Positions 24,760 to 33,137 of a stretch of 64,000 nucleotides of DNA are shown piece after piece. The notes under the pieces were generated by a model. The model was not told where the DNA came from, searched no databases, and worked only from the letters and a program-made list of their open reading frames with translations. Within the stretch, counting starts at the first letter, position 1, and each line of letters starts with the position of its first letter. The DNA comes from Alloprevotella sp. (GTDB lineage: Bacteria; Bacteroidota; Bacteroidia; Bacteroidales; Bacteroidaceae), in the NCBI GenBank assembly GCA_017476545.1, contig JAFUZP010000023.1, positions 28,622 to 92,621 of the forward strand, written 5' to 3'. The translations under genes were made by a program, and so were the position numbers.

Positions 24760-24800
24760 ACTCCCCTCTCCCGTCGGAGAGGGGCTGGGGGTGAGGCTGT
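24760..24800 (+). repeat. Terminal inverted repeat, right (etfB side)
   Basis: 41 bp, inverted relative to 24241-24281. Its outermost base overlaps the etfB stop codon (24802-24800). Confidence 0.8.
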
Positions 24801-25675
24801 TAGCCGATAATCTTTTCTTCGAGCAGTTCCTTTATGAGTCCGTTGATGTCCTCGTCGGAGCTGGTGAGGGTCTGGCTTTCCTTGGCTTGGAAGGCGATGT
24901 TCTTCACGGCCTTCACTTTCGTGGGGCTTCCGGCGAGGCCGCATTGTTGCGGGTCGCCGTCCACGTCGGCTACGCTCCATTGGTTCAGCGTGAGGTAGGG
25001 GCGTTCTGCGTATAGTTTCTCCATGCGTTCGTCCTGTTCTGCGGGGCGTTCCATGGGGCATGTGGCGTATTTGTACTTCATGACGCGGCGGGCATCCTGT
25101 GGACGGCAGGGCGCGGCGCTACCGTTTACCGTCACCACTACGGGCAGGGGGGCTTCTACGGTTTCTACGCCTCCGTCGATGACGCGGCGGATGAGTGCTT
25201 TTCCATTCTCCACTTTGAGGATTTCTTCGGCGTAGGTCACCTGGTTGAGGCCGAGTTTCTGAGCTACCTGCGGACCCACCTGTGCCGTGTCGCCGTCGAT
25301 GGCCTGGCGTCCGCCGATGACGATGTCCACATTGCCGATTTTCTGGATAGCCGTGGCGAGGGCGTAGCTCGTGGCCAGCGTGTCAGCACCTGCAAAGAGA
25401 CGGTCGGTAAGCAGCCAGCCCGTGTCGGCTCCGCGATAGAGTCCTTGGCGGATGATTTCGCCAGCACGCGGCGGTCCCATCGTCAGTACGCCTACGGTGG
25501 AGCCCGGGTGCTGCTCTTTCAGTCGCAGCGCCTGTTCCAGCGCGTTCATGTCTTCAGGATTGAAAATGGCGGGCAAGGCGGCGCGGTTCACCGTTCCTTC
25601 GGGTGTCATGGCGTCTGGTCCCACGTTTCTGGTGTCGGGTACTTGCTTGGCAAGTACTACAATCTTCAGGCTCAT
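24800..25675 (-). CDS. etfB: Electron transfer flavoprotein beta subunit
   Basis: The AMP-binding partner of EtfA. The 291-residue protein begins MSLKIVVLAKQVPDTRNVGPD. It has NPEDMNALEQALRLKEQHPG near residue 40 and the ETF-beta signature region around GGRQAIDGDTAQVGPQVAQ (about 125). Residues 160-240 include QDARRVMKYK. It is the first gene of the ETF/acyl-CoA dehydrogenase group, with a promoter at 25752-25759. Its stop codon coincides with the edge of the DUF559 element, so its C-terminus might have been trimmed or replaced; I cannot tell without homologues. Confidence 0.94.
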   Translation of the reverse strand: MSLKIVVLAKQVPDTRNVGPDAMTPEGTVNRAALPAIFNPEDMNALEQALRLKEQHPGSTVGVLTMGPPRAGEIIRQGLYRGADTGWLLTDRLFAGADTLATSYALATAIQKIGNVDIVIGGRQAIDGDTAQVGPQVAQKLGLNQVTYAEEILKVENGKALIRRVIDGGVETVEAPLPVVVTVNGSAAPCRPQDARRVMKYKYATCPMERPAEQDERMEKLYAERPYLTLNQWSVADVDGDPQQCGLAGSPTKVKAVKNIAFQAKESQTLTSSDEDINGLIKELLEEKIIG

Positions 25676-25751
25676 AATTCTTGTGTCTGTTGGTGCGCTT
25701 GCCCGGCTCTGTCCGTTGGCAATGCGCGTGTTAGCTTTTAATATTTGCGCG

Positions 25752-25759
25752 CAAATTTA
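25752..25759 (-). promoter_or_regulatory. -7 element TAAATTTG for etfB
   Basis: The minus-strand TAAATTTG lies about 77 nt upstream of the etfB ATG. Confidence 0.5.
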
Positions 25760-25826
25760 GGCAATCCCCCCCATAATCCCAAACGAATTGCGCGTTTTTA
25801 CGCTAATGTTCCGGGGTAAAAGCACG

Positions 25827-25862
25827 CAACCCTGCGGTCAGGAAAACCTGACCGCAGGGTTG
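25827..25862. repeat. Family A repeat, 2 units forming a 16-bp hairpin
   Basis: CAACCCTGCGGTCAGG and its exact complement flank AAAA, a perfect 16-bp stem. Viewed as repeat units, two family A cores start at 25827 and 25849, 22 bp apart. It lies between the convergent-free ends of etfB's promoter and the lipoprotein gene, where it may also stop transcription of the latter. Confidence 0.85.
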
Positions 25863-25909
25863 CGGTGGCTGGGAGTAGGGCAGGAGGAGGGGGTATCCGT
25901 TGGTGCGCC

Positions 25910-26824
25910 TTATTTCTCCATAGTTACACTGCCCGTACCGATGAGCTGGCCGTCGCAGAAGATATGGGCGGTGTATTTGCCGCCACCGAGGAATTCTGCG
26001 GTAGGGATATAGAGCTGGACGCGCTGTTCCTGCCCTGTGTATTCGATGGTCTTCTGTGCGGAGCATTCCAGCGTGCGGTTTTCGTAGCGGAAGCTGCCCG
26101 CTACTCCCAACACGCTCTGGTTGGGCTTGAGCAGGCGGACGTAAACGGTTTTGTTCCCCGTCTTGGCCGTAACGTTTCGGGTAATGGTGAAGGCGAGGGA
26201 GAAGCTCTTGATGTCTTTGGACTTGGATGCGGGTTTGCTGTTCTTTTTGAGCGGCGTGAGTACGATGCCGGTAGCGTTGAGTTGTGCGGCGATTTCCACT
26301 TTTTCGTTGAGCTGCTGGTTGCGTTCGGCCAGGCCCGTGTTTTCCTGGCGGGTGCGTTCGGCATCTGCCCGTGCTGCATCGCGCTCGGTTGTGAGGGCGA
26401 TGTTGCGCTGTTGAAGGGAGTCCACCTGCCGTACATAGTCGCGCAAGACAGCACGTACGGTCTCCAGCTCCTTCTTGAGCCGGATTATTTCGGCGGCATC
26501 GGCACTTTTCTCGTTTTTCAGCTTACGTATCTCCCCGAGGAGACGCTCTGCCCGTTGCTGTTCGCGGTTGAGGCGGGCAACGAGTGAGTCGTCCTTTACG
26601 CCCCGCTTCATCTCGTCGTACTGGTGGGCAAAGTCGGCGTACTGGTTCTCCATCTCGCGGCGGTCGAGTTCGGCGAGCTGCCGTAGTTCCGCGAGTTCCT
26701 TCTCGCGCTCGGCGAGGAGGCGTTCCGTTTCAGCCTTCTTGCTGCCGTCCGTGCAGGCGGATAGGGCGGCGACGGCGGCGAGGATCAGTGTGGCGTAAGG
26801 GTAGGGGGGCTTACGGTGTATCAT
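25910..26824 (-). CDS. Coiled-coil lipoprotein of unknown function
   Basis: A 304-residue predicted lipoprotein. The N-terminus has a hydrophobic stretch ending in the lipobox LSAC (about residue 23), followed by TDGSKK. Residues 25-185 form a long Glu/Arg/Leu-rich coiled coil. The C-terminal 120 residues look like a beta domain (TVYVRLLKPNQSVLGVAGSF, YIPTAEFLGGGKYTAHIFCDG). I do not recognise a named family. The ATG at 26824 is preferred over an upstream start inside ilvE. It follows ilvE closely and is probably cotranscribed. Confidence 0.75.
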   Translation of the reverse strand: MIHRKPPYPYATLILAAVAALSACTDGSKKAETERLLAEREKELAELRQLAELDRREMENQYADFAHQYDEMKRGVKDDSLVARLNREQQRAERLLGEIRKLKNEKSADAAEIIRLKKELETVRAVLRDYVRQVDSLQQRNIALTTERDAARADAERTRQENTGLAERNQQLNEKVEIAAQLNATGIVLTPLKKNSKPASKSKDIKSFSLAFTITRNVTAKTGNKTVYVRLLKPNQSVLGVAGSFRYENRTLECSAQKTIEYTGQEQRVQLYIPTAEFLGGGKYTAHIFCDGQLIGTGSVTMEK

Positions 26825-26841
26825 GGCGGAGCGGGTAGGGG

Positions 26842-27864
26842 TTAGTCGAGTACGGTTATCCATCCGTGTGTGTCGGGCAGGATGCCGTACTGGATGTTGC
26901 GCAGCGTCGTATAGAGGCGCTCGCTGAGCGGACCGGGGCGTCCGTCCTTGGCGATTTGGTAGCTGAGACCGCGCACGGGGTCGTCAATGCGGTTGATGGG
27001 GCTGATGACGGCGGCCGTGCCGCAGGCTCCTGCCTCCTCGAAGGTGGCAAGCTCTTCCTCGGGGACGGGGCGCACCTCAACCTTCATGCCCAGGTCGCGG
27101 GCAATTTGCTGGAGGGTGATGTTCGTGATGGAGGGGAGGATGGACGTGGACTTGGGCGTGATATAAGTGTTGTCCTTGATACCGAAGAAATTGGCCGCGC
27201 CACATTCGTCTATGTACTTCTTCTCTTTCGCGTCAAGGTAGAACTCGCCGGCGTAACCCGCCTCGTGCGCCTCCTTGTTTGCCCGGAGGCTGGCGGCGTA
27301 GTTCCCGCCCACTTTGTAGCAGCCCGTGCCTAGCGGAGCCGCGCGGTCGTAGTTGCGGACGATGACGTAGTTGTTCGTGGCAAATCCCCCTTTGAAGTAG
27401 GGGCCGACAGGCGAGACGAACATGACGGCCATGTACTCTGCCGACGGCCTCACGCCGACACGGGGCGAAGTGCCGATGAGCAGCGGGCGGATATAGAGCG
27501 CGGCACCGCTCTCGTACGGCGGGATGAAGCGTTCGTTGAGCTTCACCACGCGGCGCACCATCTCGCAGAAGATGTCCGTTGGCAGTTCGGCCATCACCGT
27601 GCCACGGCAGGAACGTTGCAGCCTGTCGGCGTTTTCCTCCATGCGGAATATGCGGATGCGGCCGTCCGGGCAGCGGAAAGCCTTGAGCCCCTCAAAGGCC
27701 TCTTGGCCGTAGTGCAGGCAGGAGGCCGCCATATGTAGGCTGATGTTTGTGTCGGAGGTCTCTTCAATGGCACTCCACTCGCCGTCACGGTAATAGCAGC
27801 GGACGTTGAAGTCTGTCGGATAGTAGCTGAAGGACAGCTCGGACCAGTTTATGTCAGGTGTCAT
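26842..27864 (-). CDS. ilvE: Branched-chain amino acid aminotransferase
   Basis: It transfers amino groups between glutamate and Leu, Ile and Val, in biosynthesis or catabolism. With the ATG at 27864 the protein has 340 residues, the usual size of the larger (type II) ilvE enzymes; an upstream start 30 codons earlier adds unrelated hydrophobic residues. The PLP lysine is K184 in GCYKVGGNYAAS. Other motifs are ALYIRPLLIGTSPRVGV at 122-138 and ECGAANFFGIK at 220-230. Confidence 0.94.
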   Translation of the reverse strand: MTPDINWSELSFSYYPTDFNVRCYYRDGEWSAIEETSDTNISLHMAASCLHYGQEAFEGLKAFRCPDGRIRIFRMEENADRLQRSCRGTVMAELPTDIFCEMVRRVVKLNERFIPPYESGAALYIRPLLIGTSPRVGVRPSAEYMAVMFVSPVGPYFKGGFATNNYVIVRNYDRAAPLGTGCYKVGGNYAASLRANKEAHEAGYAGEFYLDAKEKKYIDECGAANFFGIKDNTYITPKSTSILPSITNITLQQIARDLGMKVEVRPVPEEELATFEEAGACGTAAVISPINRIDDPVRGLSYQIAKDGRPGPLSERLYTTLRNIQYGILPDTHGWITVLD

Positions 27865-27896
27865 GTGGCAGTATCTGATATGTAAGGTTTGCCCTG

Positions 27897-27904
27897 CGAA
27901 GTTA
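27897..27904 (-). promoter_or_regulatory. Possible ilvE promoter (TAACTTCG)
   Basis: A near-consensus -7 element with one mismatch lies about 33 nt upstream of the ATG, with a TTTG 19 bp further upstream as a -33 box. Confidence 0.4.
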
Positions 27905-28035
27905 GCGCAAAGCAGGAAAAGGGCAAAATCTGTGCGCCAAAAAATGCGTGACACGGCTTTCTATACCTTAAATATATATGCGCGCGGGTGCGCGAGGCGG
28001 CACGTGCGGGAACTTGCCGTGGGCGGTGGAGAAAC

Positions 28036-28137
28036 CGCCCCTATGGTTGCGTTGAACTATCCCTAGGGTCGCGGCAAACTAACCGCAGGGTTACGGCGGA
28101 CTAACCGCAGGGTTAGGAAAAACTGCCTGCAGGATTG
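28036..28137. repeat. Family A 22-bp-period repeat, 5 units
   Basis: Cores start at 28036, 28058, 28080, 28102 and 28124, each 22 bp apart. The third and fourth are TAACCGCAGGGTTA; the others are degenerate. It occupies the spacer between ilvE and exbB; the rest of 27905-28300 shows nothing I can name. Confidence 0.85.
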
Positions 28138-28301
28138 CGGGGGGCGAAGGCTGGAGCAGCGCATCTTTTCCCGTCCGGAAAGTCATTCGTTTCGCGGGAT
28201 AAGCGGCTCGGCGTGCAGAGGGAGGAAGAGGCGGACGCCCAGGCAGTCTTTTGGTACGGCGGCTTTTCCTCCGTCCGCCCCAAAAAAAATTACGCCAAGG
28301 C

Positions 28302-28333
28302 TTGTTTCGTCCGCATTTTAATTCCTATCTTTG
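28302..28333 (+). promoter_or_regulatory. Promoter of the exbB operon
   Basis: TTG at 28302-28304 and TATCTTTG at 28326-28333 are 21 bp apart, with about 100 nt of leader before exbB. Confidence 0.55.
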
Positions 28334-28435
28334 CCTTGCAGTTGTGTACCCCGTCCGGCGCACGGCCGGATTGGTACAGACTAAAAGGATTGAAAACCAA
28401 CAAACTCTAACACCAAACTTAAATTCAACAAAACA

Positions 28436-29305
28436 ATGGCAACTACAAATGCTACTGCACCTAAGAGTGCGCCCAAGGCTAAGAAACAAGCAGAAGGTTT
28501 CAAAGGCATCAAGTCCGGTCTCGCAGTCATCGCTTGCTGCGCTGTGATCGCTGTGTGTGTTTACCTCTTCCTTTTCGGTGAGGCCTCCCACTTCCAGAAC
28601 CCCGATGCAGCATTCTCCATTTTCGGACAGGCTGACTGGGAACCTGTGGTAGGTGACTTGATGGGTACCGTCTATAAAGGTGGATTTATTGTACCTATCA
28701 TCTGGACGCTCCTCTTCACGGTCCTCGCGCTTTCCATCGAGCGCTTCTTTGCCATCAAGACGGCTTATGGCAAGACAAGCCTGGCCAAGTTCGTCGAGAA
28801 CATCAAGGCAGCTCTCCGTACCAACGACCTCCAGAAAGCCCAGCAGCTCTGCGACGCACAGCGCGGTTCTGTGGCAAATGTTGTAGGCGCTACGCTCGCA
28901 ACTTACAAGGAGATGGAAGCGAACGCCGGACTCAGCAAGGAGCAGAAAGTGCTCGCCATCCAGAAGTCCCTCGAAGAGGCTACAGCTCTTGAAATGCCCA
29001 CCATGCAAGAGAACCTCCCCATCATCGGTACCATCGTGACGCTCGGTACGCTGACCGGTCTGCTCGGTACGGTTATCGGTATGATCAAGTCCTTCTCCGC
29101 CATGGGTGGTGAAGGTGGTGCTGACTCCGCAGCCCTGTCAACCGGTATCTCCGAGGCACTCGTGAATACGGCCTCCGGTATCGCAACGGGTGCTGCCGCT
29201 GTTATCTCCTATAACTACTTCACGAATAAGATTGACCGCCTGACCTTCGCCTTGGACGAGGTAGGTTTCTCTATCGTACAGACTTTCAACGCAACGCACG
29301 AGTAA
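28436..29305 (+). CDS. exbB: ExbB/TolQ/MotA-type proton channel
   Basis: The proton-channel subunit that energises TonB. The 289-residue protein has TM segments at about 29-47 and 83-100, a cytoplasmic helical region at 105-190 with IERFFAIKTAYGK, and two C-terminal TMs (PIIGTIVTLGTLTGLLGTVIG from about 195, and ASGIATGAAAVIS from about 245). The extra N-terminal TM is typical of Bacteroidetes ExbB. First gene of a six-gene cluster ending in a TPR protein. Confidence 0.92.
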   Translation: MATTNATAPKSAPKAKKQAEGFKGIKSGLAVIACCAVIAVCVYLFLFGEASHFQNPDAAFSIFGQADWEPVVGDLMGTVYKGGFIVPIIWTLLFTVLALSIERFFAIKTAYGKTSLAKFVENIKAALRTNDLQKAQQLCDAQRGSVANVVGATLATYKEMEANAGLSKEQKVLAIQKSLEEATALEMPTMQENLPIIGTIVTLGTLTGLLGTVIGMIKSFSAMGGEGGADSAALSTGISEALVNTASGIATGAAAVISYNYFTNKIDRLTFALDEVGFSIVQTFNATHE

Positions 29306-29401
29306 TCATAATTAAGGTACTGGGGCTTCTTCGGTCCGGCCGGGTGCGGCAGTCAGCCGTGACTCCACCGGCCAGCCGGAAACCTCGAAAGCAAATTAAC
29401 A

Positions 29402-30046
29402 ATGGGACGATTTAAAATCAAAAAACAAGACACATTCATCGACATGACGCCGATGAGTGATGTCATGGTCCTGCTGCTTACCTTCTTTATGCTCACCGCG
29501 ACGTTCGTGAAGGAAGAACCTATTCAGGTTCAAACCCCGGGCTCCGTCTCCGAAATCAAGATTCCCGAAAAGAACCTCCTGACTATTTTCGTACAGAGTG
29601 TAGCTGGAGTCGGAGAGGAAGGGGCCACAGGGAAAGTCTTCATGACGATGGATAACGAGTCGAACCTCAGTGCGCTCCTTGACAAGATGGAGGAGAGTGG
29701 CGCTCTCTCTGGGCTCACCCCCGAACAGAAGAGGGCTTTCGCCGCCGCACCCACGTTCGGTTTCCCCCTCAACCAGATGAAGACGTGGCTCAGCCCCGAG
29801 AACGAAGGGAAGCGTAGCGAGTTGCTCCATCTGGAGTCCGCAGGCATTCCCTGCGACTCCACGAACGACGAGCTGAAGGTATGGGTGCAGGCAGCGCGCG
29901 ATGCCTGTGGCAGTGATATGCGCATCGCTATTAAGGCCGATGCGACCACGCCCTACGCTATTATTAAGAAAGTCATGGACTCACTCCGCTCTATCCACGA
30001 GAACCGTTATAACCTCATAACGAACCTCAAAGGCGCGGACGACTAA
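29402..30046 (+). CDS. exbD: ExbD/TolR-type biopolymer transport protein, first copy
   Basis: The 214-residue protein has one TM segment at about 19-38 with the conserved proton-path aspartate D20 in DMTPMSDVMVLLLTFFML. The periplasmic domain of about 170 residues is larger than in proteobacteria. It works with ExbB and the second ExbD. It is 12 nt from that gene. Confidence 0.9.
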   Translation: MGRFKIKKQDTFIDMTPMSDVMVLLLTFFMLTATFVKEEPIQVQTPGSVSEIKIPEKNLLTIFVQSVAGVGEEGATGKVFMTMDNESNLSALLDKMEESGALSGLTPEQKRAFAAAPTFGFPLNQMKTWLSPENEGKRSELLHLESAGIPCDSTNDELKVWVQAARDACGSDMRIAIKADATTPYAIIKKVMDSLRSIHENRYNLITNLKGADD

Positions 30047-30058
30047 AAAGAGAATGTT

Positions 30059-30676
30059 ATGGCAAAGGAAAAAGCATCAAAGCAGAAAAAGATGAATGCC
30101 CGCGTCGACTTCACGCCGATGGTGGACATGATCATGTTGCTCGTGACGTTCTTCATGCTCTGTACTACGCTCTTGAAGCCTCAGACGATGGAAATCGCGA
30201 TGCCGTCCGATAAGGAAGACATCAATGAGGAGCAGCGTAGCCAGATCGCAGAGTCCAAGGCAATCACCATCCTCGTGGACGAGGGACGGACTGTGTACTA
30301 CTTCAAGGGGAAACCCACCGATGACAACCTTGAGAAGAGTGCGTTCGGAAAAGACGGCATCCGCGCCGTCCTGATGGACGCCAACGCCGAGGCGGTCAAG
30401 AAAGTGCAGGCGCTCAAGGAGAAGTACCAGAAGAAAATGTCCTCTAACCTCGGGGAGGAGCTGAAGCTCAAGGAGCAATATAAAGAAGAGCTGGACGAGA
30501 TACGCGACGGTGACGATACGCCAAACGTCATCATCAAGATTTCAGAGAAAGCTGTCTATAAGGACCAGATTGACATACTGGACGAGATGCAAATCTGCAA
30601 CATCGGTAAGTACGTCATAGATAATTTCAAACCGGAGGACAAGGCTAAGATTGATGCCAAGTTCGGCGGCAAGTAA
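30059..30676 (+). CDS. exbD: ExbD/TolR-type biopolymer transport protein, second copy
   Basis: The 205-residue paralogue has a TM at about 20-39 with the aspartate at D23 (DFTPMVDMIMLLVTFFML). Its periplasmic part has a Lys/Glu-rich helix at about 110-155. Two different ExbD copies beside one ExbB are usual in Bacteroidetes and may form a heteromeric stator. It is 24 nt from tonB. Confidence 0.9.
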   Translation: MAKEKASKQKKMNARVDFTPMVDMIMLLVTFFMLCTTLLKPQTMEIAMPSDKEDINEEQRSQIAESKAITILVDEGRTVYYFKGKPTDDNLEKSAFGKDGIRAVLMDANAEAVKKVQALKEKYQKKMSSNLGEELKLKEQYKEELDEIRDGDDTPNVIIKISEKAVYKDQIDILDEMQICNIGKYVIDNFKPEDKAKIDAKFGGK

Positions 30677-30700
30677 GCGTAACGATAAGAAGGATAAGAC

Positions 30701-31576
30701 ATGTCTAAGATCAATTTAACAGCAAAAGATTGGTGCGACTTGGTATTCGAAGGCCGTAACAAAGAGTACGGTGCTTATCGTATGCGCGCCTTGCATGGCA
30801 AGCGTCAGCTCCGTGCAGTGGTCATCCTGCTTCTGGCTCTCGCGGGCATCGTTGCGTTCTTGTTGGCCAAGAACGCCGTGGCCGAGATGATGAGCGCGAA
30901 TTTAGGTGATAACGAACAAGTCACCGAGATGCGTGAGCTCAAGAAAGAAGACCCGAAGAAGGAAGAGAAAAAGGTCGAAAAGCCCAAGGAGCAGGAACAG
31001 CCCAAGGTGCAGGAAGTCCAGGTACGCAACACCATCCAGATGGTGGTGCCGAAGATTGTGGACGACGACAAGGTGGACCACACCAAGGAGCTCAAGTCGC
31101 AGAAGGAGTTGAAAGACAGTAAGGCTGCCATCGGTATTCAGAATATCATCACTGGCTCCGATGTCGGCAAGTTTACCGAAGACCTGAAGGAAGGCCAGCA
31201 GGCCAGTAACCGTAACACTCCGCCCGTTGCTGTGGAGCAGAAGGTGGAGAAGATGGAAGTGCAGGACAACAACGTCGTGGACGTGCCTGCCAGCTTCCCT
31301 GGCGGTGAGGCTGCTCTGCGCGCTTTCGTGGGTAAGAACACCGTGTATCCCGAAATCGCCCTCGAGCAGGGCTTGCAGGGTACGGTTACACTCCGCTTCA
31401 AGGTGGACGTGGACGGCTCTATCAGCGCGGTTACCGTAAAGAAGAGTCTCTCCCGCGAGTGCGACAAGGCCGCTATGGACGTGGTGAAGAAGCTCCCGCG
31501 CTTCACGCCCGCAAAGACCAACGGCCACCCCGTGCCCGTATGGTTCACACTTCCTGTAAACTTCAAGATTCAGTAA
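30701..31576 (+). CDS. tonB: TonB energy transducer
   Basis: It passes the force of the ExbBD channel to outer-membrane receptors. The 291-residue protein has a cytoplasmic start of about 38 residues with EGRNKEYGAYRMR, one TM at 39-57, and a Lys/Glu/Pro-rich periplasmic linker at about 80-115. The C-terminal TonB_C domain spans about 195-291 (SFPGGEAALRAFVGKN, YPEIALEQGLQGTVTLRFKV). A terminator follows the gene. Confidence 0.93.
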   Translation: MSKINLTAKDWCDLVFEGRNKEYGAYRMRALHGKRQLRAVVILLLALAGIVAFLLAKNAVAEMMSANLGDNEQVTEMRELKKEDPKKEEKKVEKPKEQEQPKVQEVQVRNTIQMVVPKIVDDDKVDHTKELKSQKELKDSKAAIGIQNIITGSDVGKFTEDLKEGQQASNRNTPPVAVEQKVEKMEVQDNNVVDVPASFPGGEAALRAFVGKNTVYPEIALEQGLQGTVTLRFKVDVDGSISAVTVKKSLSRECDKAAMDVVKKLPRFTPAKTNGHPVPVWFTLPVNFKIQ

Positions 31577-31597
31577 TAACTGACTGGTACGGACTGG

Positions 31598-31643
31598 GGG
31601 ACGGACGGAGCGGCGCAGGCCGTCTCTTCCGTCCCTCTTTCTT
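31598..31643 (+). terminator. Terminator after tonB
   Basis: GGGACGGA (31598-31605) pairs with TCCGTCCC (31628-31635), with an inner GACGG/CCGTC option, followed by TCTTTCTTTT. It may reduce read-through to the next gene. Confidence 0.65.
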
Positions 31644-31697
31644 TTCGGGCGTTCCCGCAGCTGGGGCTGTCCGCCATTATTGCGAAACCGATTATTT

Positions 31698-32630
31698 ATG
31701 AACAAGAAAATCATCCCTTTCCTGCTCGGCCTTTCTGTCCTGCTGCTTGTGGCGTGCGGGAAGAGGCCTGCGCACGGCTGGCTCAACGAAGACGATGTGC
31801 GTATCGCCATTGACGCCACCTTCCGCCCCATCATGGAGGAACAGCTCCAGCAGTTCTCCATGCTCCATCCCACCGCGCAGCTCAAGCCCCTCTATTGCAG
31901 CGAGGACTCCGCCCTGCGCCTGCTTGTTGCCGACAGCCTGAGCTCTTGCGTGGCCACTCGCAAGCTCAAGCCCTCGGAACTGGACGTTGTACACAGCCGC
32001 CGCCACACCGCACGGCAAGAACTCATCGCCACCGATGCCTTTGCCCTTATCGTCAGCCGCAACTGTCCCGATACCCTCATCACGCTTGATGAGGTGAAAG
32101 GTATCGTCTCCGGGCGCATTACGCGCTGGGAGCAGCTGGCCGGATCCTCGCGCCGGGGCGAGCTTAAACTCCTCTTCGACCACAGTGGCAGCAGCACCGT
32201 CCGCTATATGCGCGACTCCCTCTGCTCTGGGGCTGAGTTGCAGGGTAATGTTTTTGCACAAGGCAGCAGCGAGGCCGTCATAGACTTTGTCCGGGACAGC
32301 TCCGATGTCATCGGCGTAGTCGGGGTGGACTGGCTACGCAAGGGAAATTCCGCCACGCTCACCGATTTCGGCGGGCTTCCCGTTCGCGTGATGCTCGTGC
32401 AGCGCGATGCCTCCAGCTACTACCGCCGTCCCTACCAGTACTATATCGGTACGGGCGAGTACCCCCTCACCCGCTCCGTTTATGCCATCACCACCGACCC
32501 GCGCCAGCGTTCCCAAGAGAAGCTCCTCTGGCACTGGCTAAAGGAACAGAAGGGGCAGCTCATCTTCTGCAACAATTCGCAGCTGCTGCCCATGATGCCC
32601 GTGCAGGTGAAAGCCGTCAAGGTGAAGTAG
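31698..32630 (+). CDS. PstS-like phosphate-type substrate-binding lipoprotein
   Basis: A 310-residue predicted lipoprotein with lipobox LLLVAC (C20). The fold is a PBP-like domain: DDVRIAIDATFRPIMEEQL after the anchor, and DHSGSSTVRYMRD near the middle, the type of loop that binds an oxyanion in PstS. No PstCAB genes are present, and in Bacteroidetes a PstS-like gene commonly follows tonB, so a role in the TonB system or surface sensing is as likely as phosphate uptake. A TTG start six codons upstream is possible. Confidence 0.82.
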   Translation: MNKKIIPFLLGLSVLLLVACGKRPAHGWLNEDDVRIAIDATFRPIMEEQLQQFSMLHPTAQLKPLYCSEDSALRLLVADSLSSCVATRKLKPSELDVVHSRRHTARQELIATDAFALIVSRNCPDTLITLDEVKGIVSGRITRWEQLAGSSRRGELKLLFDHSGSSTVRYMRDSLCSGAELQGNVFAQGSSEAVIDFVRDSSDVIGVVGVDWLRKGNSATLTDFGGLPVRVMLVQRDASSYYRRPYQYYIGTGEYPLTRSVYAITTDPRQRSQEKLLWHWLKEQKGQLIFCNNSQLLPMMPVQVKAVKVK

Positions 32631-33137
32631 GTGGTTCCGGCAAGCAGTCCGACATTCCTTCCTCTACCGCCTGATACTCGCCGACCCTCGGCGGCAGAGC
32701 AGCACGGACAGGATTTTCGCCTGCAAACTCTGCGGTGGCGGCTTCGGGACGCATCCGTCCCGGGCTGTCCCGGGTGCGCGGGATTTTTCTCCCGTTCGCT
32801 TGGGAAAAATTTCCCGGCCGCCCGGGAGAAATCCCAAACGGGGTGGACAATACGAAATGCGGCATTCCGGGGCGCGCTTGGGGGCACGATATCCTGTTTT
32901 TCCCCGCTCCACGTAACAGAATGCTCCATCGGGCGAAAAATATGGCGGGAAAGATTTCGGCAGACGGGGAATAATTGTTACTTTTGCCCGCAATTGCGTG
33001 CGCGCGACCGCCGTGCGGGGAGAGAAGAAAACGGAAAAACGGAACAGCAACTTCCCCATCTTCGCTCCGTCTAACAGGCAGAAGCCGGGTACGAACGCAG
33101 CCGGACATAGAACAATCACCAAAATAAAAACGAGAGT
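32631..33137. other. Gene-free spacer with a compound inverted repeat and a promoter
   Basis: From about 32781 to 32842 GGGATTTTTCTCCCG is answered by CGGGAGAAATCCC, with an inner TGGGAAAAATTTCCCGG, a compound inverted repeat that could be a terminator of the upstream gene. A -7 element TACTTTTG at 32979-32986 precedes a 150-nt leader. ORFs here show no protein-like features. Confidence 0.6.
32979..32986 (+). promoter_or_regulatory. -7 element TACTTTTG for the TPR gene
   Basis: It matches TAnnTTTG and lies 151 nt upstream of the ATG at 33138. Confidence 0.5.

Larger units (their letters stand above)
24241..24800 (-). mobile_element. DUF559 element with 41-bp terminal inverted repeats
   Basis: Inverted repeats at 24241-24281 and 24760-24800 agree at 37 of 41 positions; the mismatches are one isolated base and three in the hairpin loop. 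Both start ACAGCCTCACCCCC at the outer edge and contain the palindrome CCCCTCTCC...GGAGAGGGG. They enclose one gene, a DUF559 endonuclease. The segment separates etfB from etfA, which are normally adjacent. Its right end touches the etfB stop codon, and its left end is fused in frame to etfA. No target-site duplication is evident. Confidence 0.75.

Noticed and set aside
24726-25061. Longer DUF559 protein starting at 25061
   Set aside because: The extra 112 residues are a shadow of etfB plus the inverted repeat.
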